The notes: generated by a model from the letters alone, not told the origin. 64,000 bases of DNA from Flavobacterium undicola (GCF_009909155.2 NZ_JAAAPM020000009.1:62001-126000); one strand, 5' to 3'; positions 35,073 to 42,238 are shown, counted from the stretch's first letter. Made by a program: numbers and translations.

Positions 35073-35276
35073 ACCCTGTTTTTATTGTGATTGGTAAATA
35101 TAATAATTCCAATAGTGTTGATGCGGCTTATTAAAGCTATTTTTTAAATTATAAAACCATCCAATAAATATCAGTTCCACATAGCTCCCAGTAGACAGCT
35201 AAGACTTAGAAAAAACGCTTCTTTTTAAAACATATTATCACAAATTGTCCTACAATTAAAAAGTTTACTTGATGAT

Positions 35277-35305
35277 TTGTAATAAAAATATTATTTCTAT
35301 ATTTG
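35277..35305 (+). promoter_or_regulatory. Bacteroidota-type promoter TTG-N18-TATATTTG
   Basis: TTG at 35277-35279 and TATATTTG at 35298-35305 with an 18-bp spacer fit the -33/-7 consensus. It lies 130 bp before the exported protein gene at 35435. Confidence 0.6.
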
Positions 35306-35349
35306 AAGAAAATACGCTAATCAAATAGCGACTATACATCCAATAATGG

Positions 35350-35384
35350 GTATATTCTCGCTATTATATAGCGCGAGTATATAC
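35350..35384. repeat. Imperfect palindrome followed by GTTAGTGGCAAGC
   Basis: A 35-base palindrome, GTATATTCTCGCTAT then ATAGCGCGAGTATATAC, folds with one mismatch and a small bulge. GTTAGTGGCAAGC follows at 35388-35400. A partly inverted match, GCAAGCCACTATC, lies just after the next gene (36242-36254). The rest of the 362-bp gap 35073-35434 is A/T-rich with a promoter but no gene. Confidence 0.55.
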
Positions 35385-35434
35385 AAGTTAGTGGCAAGCA
35401 TTTCGAAACTTAACAAGATAAAAGCAATAAAAAA

Positions 35435-36235
35435 TTGAGAGTAATATTAATATTTCTTCTTTTTACTACAACTTTGTTTAGCCAAAGAAAGACTATTGTG
35501 GAAATTGAAAACGAATTACAAAAGTCATATCAAAAAATTCAGACAGACAGACTAGGCAACGGTACAATAGCTTGGGATTCACTTGAATCGGACACCAAAA
35601 CATTTAAAGAAGAAATCACAAAGTACATTGCTACATATCCAGAAACATTAACCTATGAATTTGACTCACTAAAAAAGGAGAATATTGATATTGTTACTTC
35701 GGATGACAAGTTATTCAGAATTTACAGTTGGAATACTTGGTTAGGTGGTACAATGGAAGACTTTGAAAACATATTTCAATATAAATCGAACGCTAAAGTA
35801 TATTATAAGAACAGTTTAGATAAAACTACAAATGAATGGGATTATATCCCTTTTTACTCTCAAATTTTCACTTTAAAAACTGCCAAAAAAACATATTATT
35901 TAGTCATTAAAAATGGTAGTTATTCATCTAAAGACGCTAGTCAATCTATTCAAATATATACAATTGAAGACAACAATCTAATTGATTCTGTAAAATTAAT
36001 TAAAACCCAAAGTGGTCTAACTAACACTATTGATATTTCCTTTGACTTTTTTAGCGTTGTAGACAGACCTGAACGACCACTAGAATTAATCAAATATGAT
36101 AAAGAAAACAGAATTATTTACATTCCCATTGTTTATGAGAACGGAAAGGTAACTGACAGATTCATTTTATATAAATTTAACGGTGAATATTTTGAGCATA
36201 TTGAAACGAAGAAAAATAAAAAAGTGAAAAAGTAA
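35435..36235 (+). CDS. Exported protein of unknown function, non-ATG start
   Basis: 266 residues. The frame starts at TTG 35435; no in-frame ATG or GTG exists between the upstream stop (35411) and the signal peptide (RVILIFLLFTTTLFSQ), so a TTG start is forced unless there is a sequencing error. The mature part is α/β with many Tyr, Lys and Asp (FRIYSWNTWLGGTMEDFENI, KKTYYLVIKNGSYSSKDASQ, RIIYIPIVYENGKVTDRFIL). No family recognised. It is flanked by cassette-like inverted sequences. Confidence 0.7.
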   Translation: MRVILIFLLFTTTLFSQRKTIVEIENELQKSYQKIQTDRLGNGTIAWDSLESDTKTFKEEITKYIATYPETLTYEFDSLKKENIDIVTSDDKLFRIYSWNTWLGGTMEDFENIFQYKSNAKVYYKNSLDKTTNEWDYIPFYSQIFTLKTAKKTYYLVIKNGSYSSKDASQSIQIYTIEDNNLIDSVKLIKTQSGLTNTIDISFDFFSVVDRPERPLELIKYDKENRIIYIPIVYENGKVTDRFILYKFNGEYFEHIETKKNKKVKK

Positions 36236-36244
36236 AACTAAGCA

Positions 36245-36304
36245 AGCCACTATCAGCTACTACAACGGATTTGGGCAATATGCTTAATGAAAAATTGGTT
36301 TTGT
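36245..36304 (+). repeat. 60-bp repeat, left copy, of a cassette-like boundary
   Basis: It includes CTACAACGGATTTGGGCAAT and TTGGTTTTGT and matches 38581-38640 at about 50 of 60 positions. A further ~90 bp to about 36393 (AAACCAGCTGTAGTACCAGA, ATTGGTGGCAACC) partly pair with the start, giving a larger imperfect fold. The 325-bp gap 36236-36560 otherwise holds only the operator-like repeats below. Confidence 0.65.
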
Positions 36305-36469
36305 ATTTGGGATGATTTGGCAAATCCGAAAATAGGTCTTAATTTAATCCCAAACCAGCTGTAGTACCAGAACATTGGTGGCAACCCTAACCGACCACAA
36401 TGCAAACAAGAACTGTCTGAATTTTCAAAATCCAATCACATCCAAAACCCCAATATTAAAATCTTAACC

Positions 36470-36504
36470 TCTCATTTGGATACAATCTTATCTCATTTAG
36501 ATAC
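36470..36504 (+). promoter_or_regulatory. Direct repeats spaced 21 bp upstream of the aldo/keto reductase
   Basis: TCTCATTTGGATAC (36470-36483) and TCTCATTTAGATAC (36491-36504) differ by one base and are 21 bp apart centre to centre, the spacing typical of AraC-family half-sites. They lie 57 bp before the reductase gene, whose neighbour at 37630 is an AraC regulator. Confidence 0.6.
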
Positions 36505-36560
36505 TTTTTTCAGAATCAATATTTTGACCTTTGCTTTAAATATTTAAAAACATAAATTTT

Positions 36561-37571
36561 ATGAGCAATATCAAAGAAGTGAAATTAGGAAGTCAGGGAT
36601 TAATAGTACCTGCAATTGGTCTTGGCTGTATGGGTATGACAACAGGTTTTGGTGGAGACATTTATGGAAAGGCAGATGAAAAAGAAGCAATAGCTACCAT
36701 TCATCGTTCATTAGAGCTGGGCGGTAATTTTTTGGACACGGCAGATATATATGGTCCTTTTCTCAACGAACAACTGATTGCAAAAGCCATTCAGGGAAAC
36801 AGGGAAAAATATATTATAGCTTCAAAATTTGGTTTTGAAATTAACGATAACGGACAAGCTACCTGGGCTATAAATGGCAGTAAAAGTTATGTAAAAAAAG
36901 CTGTAGAGCGTTCATTAAAAAATCTTGGCACGGATTATATTGACTTGTATTATCTGCATCGATTGGACATCAATACACCAATTGAAGAGACAGTAGAAGC
37001 AATGAGCGAATTAGTAAAAGAAGGAAAAATAAAATATATCGGACTTTCGGAAGTAAGTTCTGAAACCATCCGAAAAGCACACCAAATTCACCCACTTACG
37101 GCAGTGCAGTCTGAATACTCCTTGTTTGAAAGACAAATTGAAGAATTGGGCATTTTAGATACACTGAAAGAATTAGGTATAGGTCTGGTTGCCTATTCGC
37201 CAGTTGGTAGAGGATTTTTAAATGGCGAAATTCAAAAGCCAGAAGATTTTAGAGAAAATGATTTCAGAAAAACAATACCAAAATATCAGGGCGAGCAATT
37301 TTACAAAAATGTGGAGTTAGTAAATGAAATTAAAAAAGTAGCCGCCGAAAAAAACATTACTTCTGCACAATTGGCAATTGCGTGGGTTATTGCAAAAGGA
37401 CACACGCCTATTCCAGGTACAAAACGTGTGAAATATGTTGAAGAAAATATAGCAGCAGCAGGCATTTCGTTAACGCAAGAAGATTTAAACCGTTTGGAAA
37501 AAATCATTCCATTGGGAAAAATAACGGGTGCAAGATATGACGAAGTATCAATGAAAGGCGTTAATTTGTAA
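36561..37571 (+). CDS. Aldo/keto reductase
   Basis: 336 residues, a TIM barrel. It starts VKLGSQGLIVPAIGLGCMGM. Catalytic tetrad: Asp and Tyr in FLDTADIYGP, Lys in IIASKFGF, His in YLHRLD. NADPH-binding region near the end: TPIPGTKRVKYVEEN. Typical length and fully intact. These enzymes reduce aldehydes and ketones with NADPH; substrate unknown. It is followed by its own terminator and then an AraC regulator in the same orientation, a pairing often seen in inducible detoxification modules. Confidence 0.93.
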   Translation: MSNIKEVKLGSQGLIVPAIGLGCMGMTTGFGGDIYGKADEKEAIATIHRSLELGGNFLDTADIYGPFLNEQLIAKAIQGNREKYIIASKFGFEINDNGQATWAINGSKSYVKKAVERSLKNLGTDYIDLYYLHRLDINTPIEETVEAMSELVKEGKIKYIGLSEVSSETIRKAHQIHPLTAVQSEYSLFERQIEELGILDTLKELGIGLVAYSPVGRGFLNGEIQKPEDFRENDFRKTIPKYQGEQFYKNVELVNEIKKVAAEKNITSAQLAIAWVIAKGHTPIPGTKRVKYVEENIAAAGISLTQEDLNRLEKIIPLGKITGARYDEVSMKGVNL

Positions 37572-37576
37572 CATTC

Positions 37577-37613
37577 AAAACAGCGGATAACTTAATTACT
37601 TATCCGCTGTTTT
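37577..37613 (+). terminator. Hairpin terminator after the reductase
   Basis: A 14-bp stem AAAACAGCGGATAA / TTATCCGCTGTTTT has a 9-base loop and is followed by a T run, 16 bp before the AraC gene. Confidence 0.88.
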
Positions 37614-37629
37614 TTTTTAATTTTATTGT

Positions 37630-38544
37630 ATGAAAAATAACAAGACTTATTTCTTTAACTCGGTTTCAGAACTTCATCATTTTCTGAATATCAAAAAACC
37701 AGCACACCCTTTGGTAAGTGTTGTAAATCTTGATGAGATTGCTGTTAATGTTTGTGAAGAAATGGATACAATTGTTTATAATTTCTACACCATTTATTTG
37801 AAAAAGAATTTTGACGGAAAAATAAAATATGGGCAACAGTATTATGATTATGACAATGGAATAATGACCTTTTTTGCACCAAAACAAATGTTTTCGATAG
37901 AAGAAAACAGTTCTACAAAAGTGGAAGGTTGGATGCTTGTTTTTCATCCCGATTTTATTCAAAGCTATTCTTTGGCAAAACGGATTAAAGAATACGGATT
38001 TTTCTCTTATGCCAACAACGAAGCATTACATCTTTCAGACAAAGAAGAAACCATTATCGCAGGATTAATGCAAAATCTGCAACAGGAAATTGAAGCAATG
38101 ATAGACAATTACACGCAAGATGTAGTTGTTTCTCATATTGATTTGTTGCTAAACTATTGCAACCGTTTTTACAATCGTCAATTCATTACAAGAAAAAAAG
38201 TATCAAGCGATTTGTTTTTAAAATTTGAAGACTTACTAAACGCTTATTATCAAAATGATGATTTAACTGTATCAGGATTGCCCACCGTTCAATACTTTGC
38301 TGAAAAACTATTTGTATCGACTCACTATTTGAACGATATGCTGAAAAATTTGACAGGACAAACCACACAACAACATATTCAAAACCAGCTTCTCGAAAAG
38401 GCTAAAGAACTTTTATCGACAACAAAATTATCCGTCAGTGAAATTGCTTATCAGTTAGGCTTTGAATATCCGCAATCATTCAGCAAAGTGTTTAAAAACA
38501 AAACGGAACAGACACCATTGGAGTTTAGACAGTCTTTTAACTGA
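37630..38544 (+). CDS. AraC-family transcriptional regulator
   Basis: 304 residues. The N-terminal ~190 residues form a cupin-like sensor (MFSIEENSSTKVEGWMLVFH). The C-terminal double helix-turn-helix (about 205-302) has TVQYFAEKLFVSTHYLNDML, KLSVSEIAYQLGFEYPQSFS and KVFKNKTEQTPLEFRQ, all canonical. It lies just downstream of an aldo/keto reductase whose promoter has 21-bp spaced repeats, so it probably controls that gene. Transcription must read through or start within the 58-bp gap, where a terminator lies. Confidence 0.93.
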   Translation: MKNNKTYFFNSVSELHHFLNIKKPAHPLVSVVNLDEIAVNVCEEMDTIVYNFYTIYLKKNFDGKIKYGQQYYDYDNGIMTFFAPKQMFSIEENSSTKVEGWMLVFHPDFIQSYSLAKRIKEYGFFSYANNEALHLSDKEETIIAGLMQNLQQEIEAMIDNYTQDVVVSHIDLLLNYCNRFYNRQFITRKKVSSDLFLKFEDLLNAYYQNDDLTVSGLPTVQYFAEKLFVSTHYLNDMLKNLTGQTTQQHIQNQLLEKAKELLSTTKLSVSEIAYQLGFEYPQSFSKVFKNKTEQTPLEFRQSFN

Positions 38545-38580
38545 TCAAAGTGACAGACAATGGACACGACAGAAAAAGGC

Positions 38581-38640
38581 AGCCACCAACAACAGCTACA
38601 ACGGATTTGAGCAATTGGCTTAATGGAAAGTTGGTTTTGT
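38581..38640 (+). repeat. 60-bp repeat, right copy, of a cassette-like boundary
   Basis: AGCCACCAACAACAGCTACA, ACGGATTTGAGCAATTGGCT and TTGGTTTTGT match 36245-36304 in the same orientation. The two copies bracket the reductase and AraC genes. The rest of the 306-bp gap 38545-38850 holds a terminator and the second MITE-like element. Confidence 0.65.
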
Positions 38641-38680
38641 GCCAGATGCCGCTTATCAAATCTATTTTTTTAACCATAAA

Positions 38681-38714
38681 AAAAGCTTAGTTGAAAATTT
38701 CCAACTAAGCTTTT
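38681..38714 (-). terminator. Displaced terminator of the β-barrel gene
   Basis: A 13-bp stem AAAAGCTTAGTTG / CAACTAAGCTTTT with an 8-base loop is followed on minus by a T run. It is separated from the stop of the β-barrel gene (38851) by the MITE-like element. Confidence 0.75.
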
Positions 38715-38747
38715 ACTATTTAGGGTTTGGAGCAATTTTATATTTTA

Positions 38748-38850
38748 TACCATTTAGAATTATAAAACAGTTTTTTTGTTTACCTCACCCCAACCCTCTC
38801 CAAAGGAGAGGGAGTTGGAAAATTGGATTATTTTATATTTCTAAATGGTA
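38748..38850 (-). mobile_element. MITE-like palindromic element, copy 2
   Basis: 103 bp between TACCATTTAGAA and TTCTAAATGGTA, with the central hairpin CCCTCTCCAAAGGAGAGGG. It is the reverse complement of the copy at 18476-18577, with only a few differences (one in the T run). Its right end touches the stop codon of the β-barrel gene. Confidence 0.8.
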
Positions 38851-39432
38851 TTACAAATCAAATCCCAGAGAAAACATCCAGACTCTGTTTTGAGCTTTTT
38901 GAGCATCGTACAAATCTCCAAGTCCTAAATGGTATCTAACTCCTAAATTTATACCTGAATTAGTTTTGATACCGGCTCCAAAGTTCATTCCCCAGTCAAT
39001 ACTATCAGGATCATATTCTGTAGTACTGCTATAATAACCATCGTATATTTCTTTATGAGTAATAGCCCAGCCAATTTGAGGCCCTATTTCTAAGAAAAGA
39101 TTATTAGACGGATAGGCTTTGAACATCACAGGAACGTTGATATAATTTAATTTCTGAATAAATCTTCCTGTGTTATCTGTAATCTCATAACCTTGTTGAG
39201 AAAACAATAATTCGGGTTGGACAGAGAAATTTCTATCAATAAACGATTCTCCATATACTCCAATATGAAAACCGTGACGTTGATCGGTCTCTCCATAATT
39301 ACCATCGAAGCTTACCGATGCTAAATTATAACCTCCTTTTATCCCTCCATGAGATTCATGTGAGGTATTTTCTTGTGCGCTTATCGATGTTATTATGCCA
39401 AAGAATAACATCATTAAATATGTTTTTCTCAT
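38851..39432 (-). CDS. Outer-membrane β-barrel protein (PorT/OMP_b-brl_2-like)
   Basis: 193 residues. A signal peptide (MRKTYLMMLFFGIITSISAQ) precedes an eight-strand-type barrel with alternating strands: GGIKGGYNLASVSFDGNYG, GFHIGVYGESFIDRNFSVQP, ELLFSQQGYEI, LNYINVPVMFKAYP, LFLEIGPQIGWAI. It ends in FSLGFDL. Small porin-like barrels of this type are common in Bacteroidota, function not defined. Last gene of the minus-strand operon with a metalloprotease (16 bp upstream) and a repeat lipoprotein, probably all controlled by the sigma-type motif at 41381-41410. Confidence 0.88.
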   Translation of the reverse strand: MRKTYLMMLFFGIITSISAQENTSHESHGGIKGGYNLASVSFDGNYGETDQRHGFHIGVYGESFIDRNFSVQPELLFSQQGYEITDNTGRFIQKLNYINVPVMFKAYPSNNLFLEIGPQIGWAITHKEIYDGYYSSTTEYDPDSIDWGMNFGAGIKTNSGINLGVRYHLGLGDLYDAQKAQNRVWMFSLGFDL

Positions 39433-39448
39433 AATTTTAATTTTTTAT

Positions 39449-40195
39449 TTATTTGCCACCATTGGCACGAAGATCAGCTATACATTGAGCGTCAAGTTGT
39501 GGAATAGTACCACCTAAGATATTACTCCCCGATTCTGATTCCCAAAACATCAAACAAGTGGTAACACTACAATGTCTCTTATGGTCAGCATCTTCATGGC
39601 TTGATTGCATTGCTGTACCTGAATTCGTCAATCCTAAAATATGACCAAATTCATGCTCGATTACTGTAGATTCTAAAACTGCTGTGCTTGGTTTATACAA
39701 ACCTCCACTTAGTTTTTTAACTGTATTTTCATAAATTACAAAAGAAGTATTTCTGTATGCTGTTCCTAAAACTACTGCCGTACTCGTATCAGTAGAGGAT
39801 TTTCCATCAGCAAAAAAAGCCCAAACCGCTATTTCACTTCCTTCATTGTAATGAATTCGATTAGCATCTTCAATGGCAATAATTTGCGCATTAGTATAAG
39901 TTGCATTTCCCGGTGACGGAATAGGGCTTTTTTCAACGGTAATTCCTCCTGATTTATTAATTCGACCACCCAAAAAAGAAACAAAGTTATTAATTGCTGT
40001 TGCCGAAGGTTCATAACCTTCCACATAAACTACCTCTATAACCATACTATCAAATTTATCTTCTGATAATAAATCATGGGCAGAAGTCCCTAAGCTTTTT
40101 TTATTATTAGATTTTACGTCTCCTTCAGTATCGTCTTTTGAACAAGAGGTCAGTACTAAAAAAGCTAAGGCTATTACAGCAATTATTTTCTTCAT
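39449..40195 (-). CDS. Zinc metalloprotease lipoprotein
   Basis: 248 residues. The lipoprotein signal is MKKIIAVIALAFLVLTSC (Cys18). A metzincin-like zinc motif lies at 181-191: HEFGHILGLTN, followed by HRHC-like histidines/cysteines (DHKRHCSVTTC) and a Met-turn candidate in CLMFWES. The third ligand position (191) is Asn where His or Asp is usual. The protein is anchored in a membrane, probably facing the periplasm or surface. It sits between the repeat lipoprotein and the β-barrel on one transcript; it may process a surface component of the signalling locus (inference). Confidence 0.85.
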   Translation of the reverse strand: MKKIIAVIALAFLVLTSCSKDDTEGDVKSNNKKSLGTSAHDLLSEDKFDSMVIEVVYVEGYEPSATAINNFVSFLGGRINKSGGITVEKSPIPSPGNATYTNAQIIAIEDANRIHYNEGSEIAVWAFFADGKSSTDTSTAVVLGTAYRNTSFVIYENTVKKLSGGLYKPSTAVLESTVIEHEFGHILGLTNSGTAMQSSHEDADHKRHCSVTTCLMFWESESGSNILGGTIPQLDAQCIADLRANGGK

Positions 40196-40272
40196 TATAT
40201 AATTTTTAAGAACAACAAGATTTCAAAAATACAATTTAAAATAAATGAATTGCAAAAATGAACAATACTCAA

Positions 40273-41319
40273 TTAAATTTGTTTCAATACTAAGGTTACA
40301 GCACTATTGGTTTTACTTTGCAATGTAATGGTTGAAGTGGTAAAACTGATTACTTTCCATGTATTATTGAATACGGTAAAATTAGTACTTCCGGTAAAAC
40401 CTAATTGTAAATACACATCCGTGTCTGATGTCATACTATAAGTACCTGTAGCAATAGTAGTCAAAGCTTCCATAGACTTAACCTTCCAATCGTTTGTAAA
40501 ATCAATAGTCTTATTCAAATAATAACTAGAAGCCGATTCCACTCCTGCAACAATATATGAGCTCACTTTAAAAGTACCATTTACCAATATAGTCTCTAAT
40601 TTTTTCTTGTTTTCAGCCGCCAATTCCATTTTCGATTCTATACTCAAAGCAGCATCGACATTCGATTTTAATTCGGCATCACTGCTTACTACTTGACTAG
40701 ATTCGCCAGTAAGTGTAACTGTCATTGGATATTTTACAGAAAAATATTGAGTACTGCTCAAATTAATCATATAGTTGTACAATTGTCTTTCAGTTGTAAT
40801 CACCACACTTCCGGTTTGCACTAAACTCGCATCATAAGTTAATATTGTAATAGGAAAACTAATATTTAATGAAGAAATAGCATCTTGTCCATTATTTTCA
40901 GCTGCAGTACAATTATTAACAATAGCATTATAGTCTGATTGACTGTTTACAGTAACCTCTGTATAATCGCTCATTCTGATTCTTATTGGAAACGTAATAA
41001 CAACTGAATCTGTATCGTTATTTAATGCTCCAAGAATAGTAATGGCCTGTTCATAGTTCAATTGACTTGCAAAATTAATTGATACTCCATTTACTTTTGC
41101 AACAAAAGGAAACAATATAGAAGAACAAGCAGATCCATCGATAAAATCATCAGAGGAACCATCATACATGGAAACTCTCTTCATATTATTAGCTGTAGTT
41201 GAATTAGATGTGTTCGTATTTGGATTGTCTCCTTGAACTTCATCAACTTCACTTTGGCATGATGTTAAACTAAAAATTCCCATCAATGCAATTCCGGCAA
41301 TCAATTTTAATGTTTTCAT
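40273..41319 (-). CDS. Lipoprotein with four internal repeats, unknown function
   Basis: 348 residues. The lipoprotein signal is MKTLKLIAGIALMGIFSLTSC (Cys21), then an Asn/Thr-rich linker (25-45). Four degenerate repeats of about 40-45 residues each begin with [F/Y]P: FPFVAKVNGV (70), FPIRIRMSDY (110), FPITILTYDA (155), YPMTVTLTGE (197). Each is followed by a short helix such as NYEQAITIL, DYNAIVNNC, QLYNYMINL or ELKSNVDAA. The C-terminal ~100 residues are β-rich. No family recognised. First gene of the minus-strand operon; the GTAGGGTAAAA motif lies 62 bp upstream. Confidence 0.8.
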   Translation of the reverse strand: MKTLKLIAGIALMGIFSLTSCQSEVDEVQGDNPNTNTSNSTTANNMKRVSMYDGSSDDFIDGSACSSILFPFVAKVNGVSINFASQLNYEQAITILGALNNDTDSVVITFPIRIRMSDYTEVTVNSQSDYNAIVNNCTAAENNGQDAISSLNISFPITILTYDASLVQTGSVVITTERQLYNYMINLSSTQYFSVKYPMTVTLTGESSQVVSSDAELKSNVDAALSIESKMELAAENKKKLETILVNGTFKVSSYIVAGVESASSYYLNKTIDFTNDWKVKSMEALTTIATGTYSMTSDTDVYLQLGFTGSTNFTVFNNTWKVISFTTSTITLQSKTNSAVTLVLKQI

Positions 41320-41380
41320 AATTTACAAATTTAATATTTTATTAATAGTTTATAATGACGATTTATTCGCATTTCTATTA

Positions 41381-41410
41381 ATAAGACAAGTCATCCCTAT
41401 TTTACCCTAC
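41381..41410 (-). promoter_or_regulatory. Putative ECF-sigma promoter of the lipoprotein operon
   Basis: Read on minus: GTAGGGTAAAA, ten bases, TTGTCTTAT. The two blocks and their spacing are identical to those before the FecR gene (42192-42221). A G-rich -35 and a GTCT-like -10 fit ECF sigma promoters in general. The ATG of the lipoprotein lies 62 bp downstream. Confidence 0.75.
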
Positions 41411-41558
41411 CCAAAAAATTAAAAAAAACCCACAAAAAACACAACCAACTGATATACAGTATGTTTAAAATTATAAAAAAACACATTTTTTCAAATAGTT
41501 CCAATTTCAAAAAAATAATCTAATTTTACAAAACCCCTAAACCAATCCTACAACAAGA

Positions 41559-42074
41559 ATGAGTAAGGAAAATAACAATCTTTGCGAAGAATCTCATTTT
41601 AGCGAGTTTTATATCAATACGATTCAATCGGCAACTAATTTCGCCTATTATAAATCGGGCGATAGCGATGCCGCTTTAGATTTAGTTCAGGATGCCTTTG
41701 CTAAAATTTGGGAAAATTGCTCTCAAATTGACTTCTCTAAAGTAAAAACTTATTTGTTTACCACGGTAAATAATTTATTTCTCAATAGCATTAAACATCA
41801 AAAGGTAGTTATGGCTTTCGCCAAAGAAACGCCTTATTTAGATAGAACCAATCAAAGTCCCGAATACCTTTTAGAAGAAGAAGAATTCAAACATACGCTG
41901 CAAAAGGCTATTGCTTCTTTGAGTGAAGCGCAAAGAGAAGTTTTTTTAATGAATCGGATTGACGGAAAAAAATACAGAGAAATTGCCGATTTATTAGGTA
42001 TCACTCAAAAAGCAGTCGAAAAAAGAATGTCTGGCGCTTTAAAAATTCTAAAAGAGCAAATCGAAAATATTTAA
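41559..42074 (+). CDS. ECF (FecI-like) RNA polymerase sigma factor
   Basis: 171 residues. Sigma region 2 (about 15-85) has ALDLVQDAFAKIWENC and VKTYLFTTVNNLFLNSIKHQ. Region 4 (about 110-165) has LSEAQREVFLMNRIDGKKYR and EIADLLGITQKAVEKRMSGA. There is no region 3, as in the ECF group. It is followed by a FecR anti-sigma and a TonB receptor with an STN domain, so it is the sigma of a cell-surface signalling system. The bipartite motif found before FecR and before the divergent operon is absent in front of this gene, so it may not control itself. Confidence 0.95.
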   Translation: MSKENNNLCEESHFSEFYINTIQSATNFAYYKSGDSDAALDLVQDAFAKIWENCSQIDFSKVKTYLFTTVNNLFLNSIKHQKVVMAFAKETPYLDRTNQSPEYLLEEEEFKHTLQKAIASLSEAQREVFLMNRIDGKKYREIADLLGITQKAVEKRMSGALKILKEQIENI

Positions 42075-42079
42075 TTATA

Positions 42080-42136
42080 CCGTTTGTTATTTCAAAATAG
42101 TTCCATAAAAATGGAACTAAATGAAATATACAACGG
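42080..42136 (+). repeat. Long imperfect palindrome between the sigma and anti-sigma genes
   Basis: 57 bases fold on themselves: outer arms CCGTTTGTTATTTCA and TGAAATATACAACGG, inner perfect arms TAGTTCCAT (42098-42106) and ATGGAACTA (42111-42119) with an AAAA loop. It begins 6 bp after the sigma stop. It has no T run, so it is not a classic terminator; it may limit read-through or process the mRNA. Confidence 0.6.
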
Positions 42137-42191
42137 CATAATACCCGAACGACTGAACTAAAATAAAATAAGTACTAGTATTAACTGAATA

Positions 42192-42221
42192 GTAGGGTAA
42201 AAAACATTTAAGTTGTCTTAT
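42192..42221 (+). promoter_or_regulatory. Putative ECF-sigma promoter of fecR and the TonB receptor
   Basis: GTAGGGTAAAA, ten bases, TTGTCTTAT, 17 bp before the FecR start. Identical in both blocks and spacing to the motif at 41381-41410 on the other strand; the ten-base spacers differ. Confidence 0.75.
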
Positions 42222-42238
42222 CATTTTAGCGAGAACTA

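Noticed and set aside
36241..36400. True integron attC site
   Set aside because: The fold is suggestive, but no GTTRRRY core and no integrase are visible; kept only as a cassette-like repeat.
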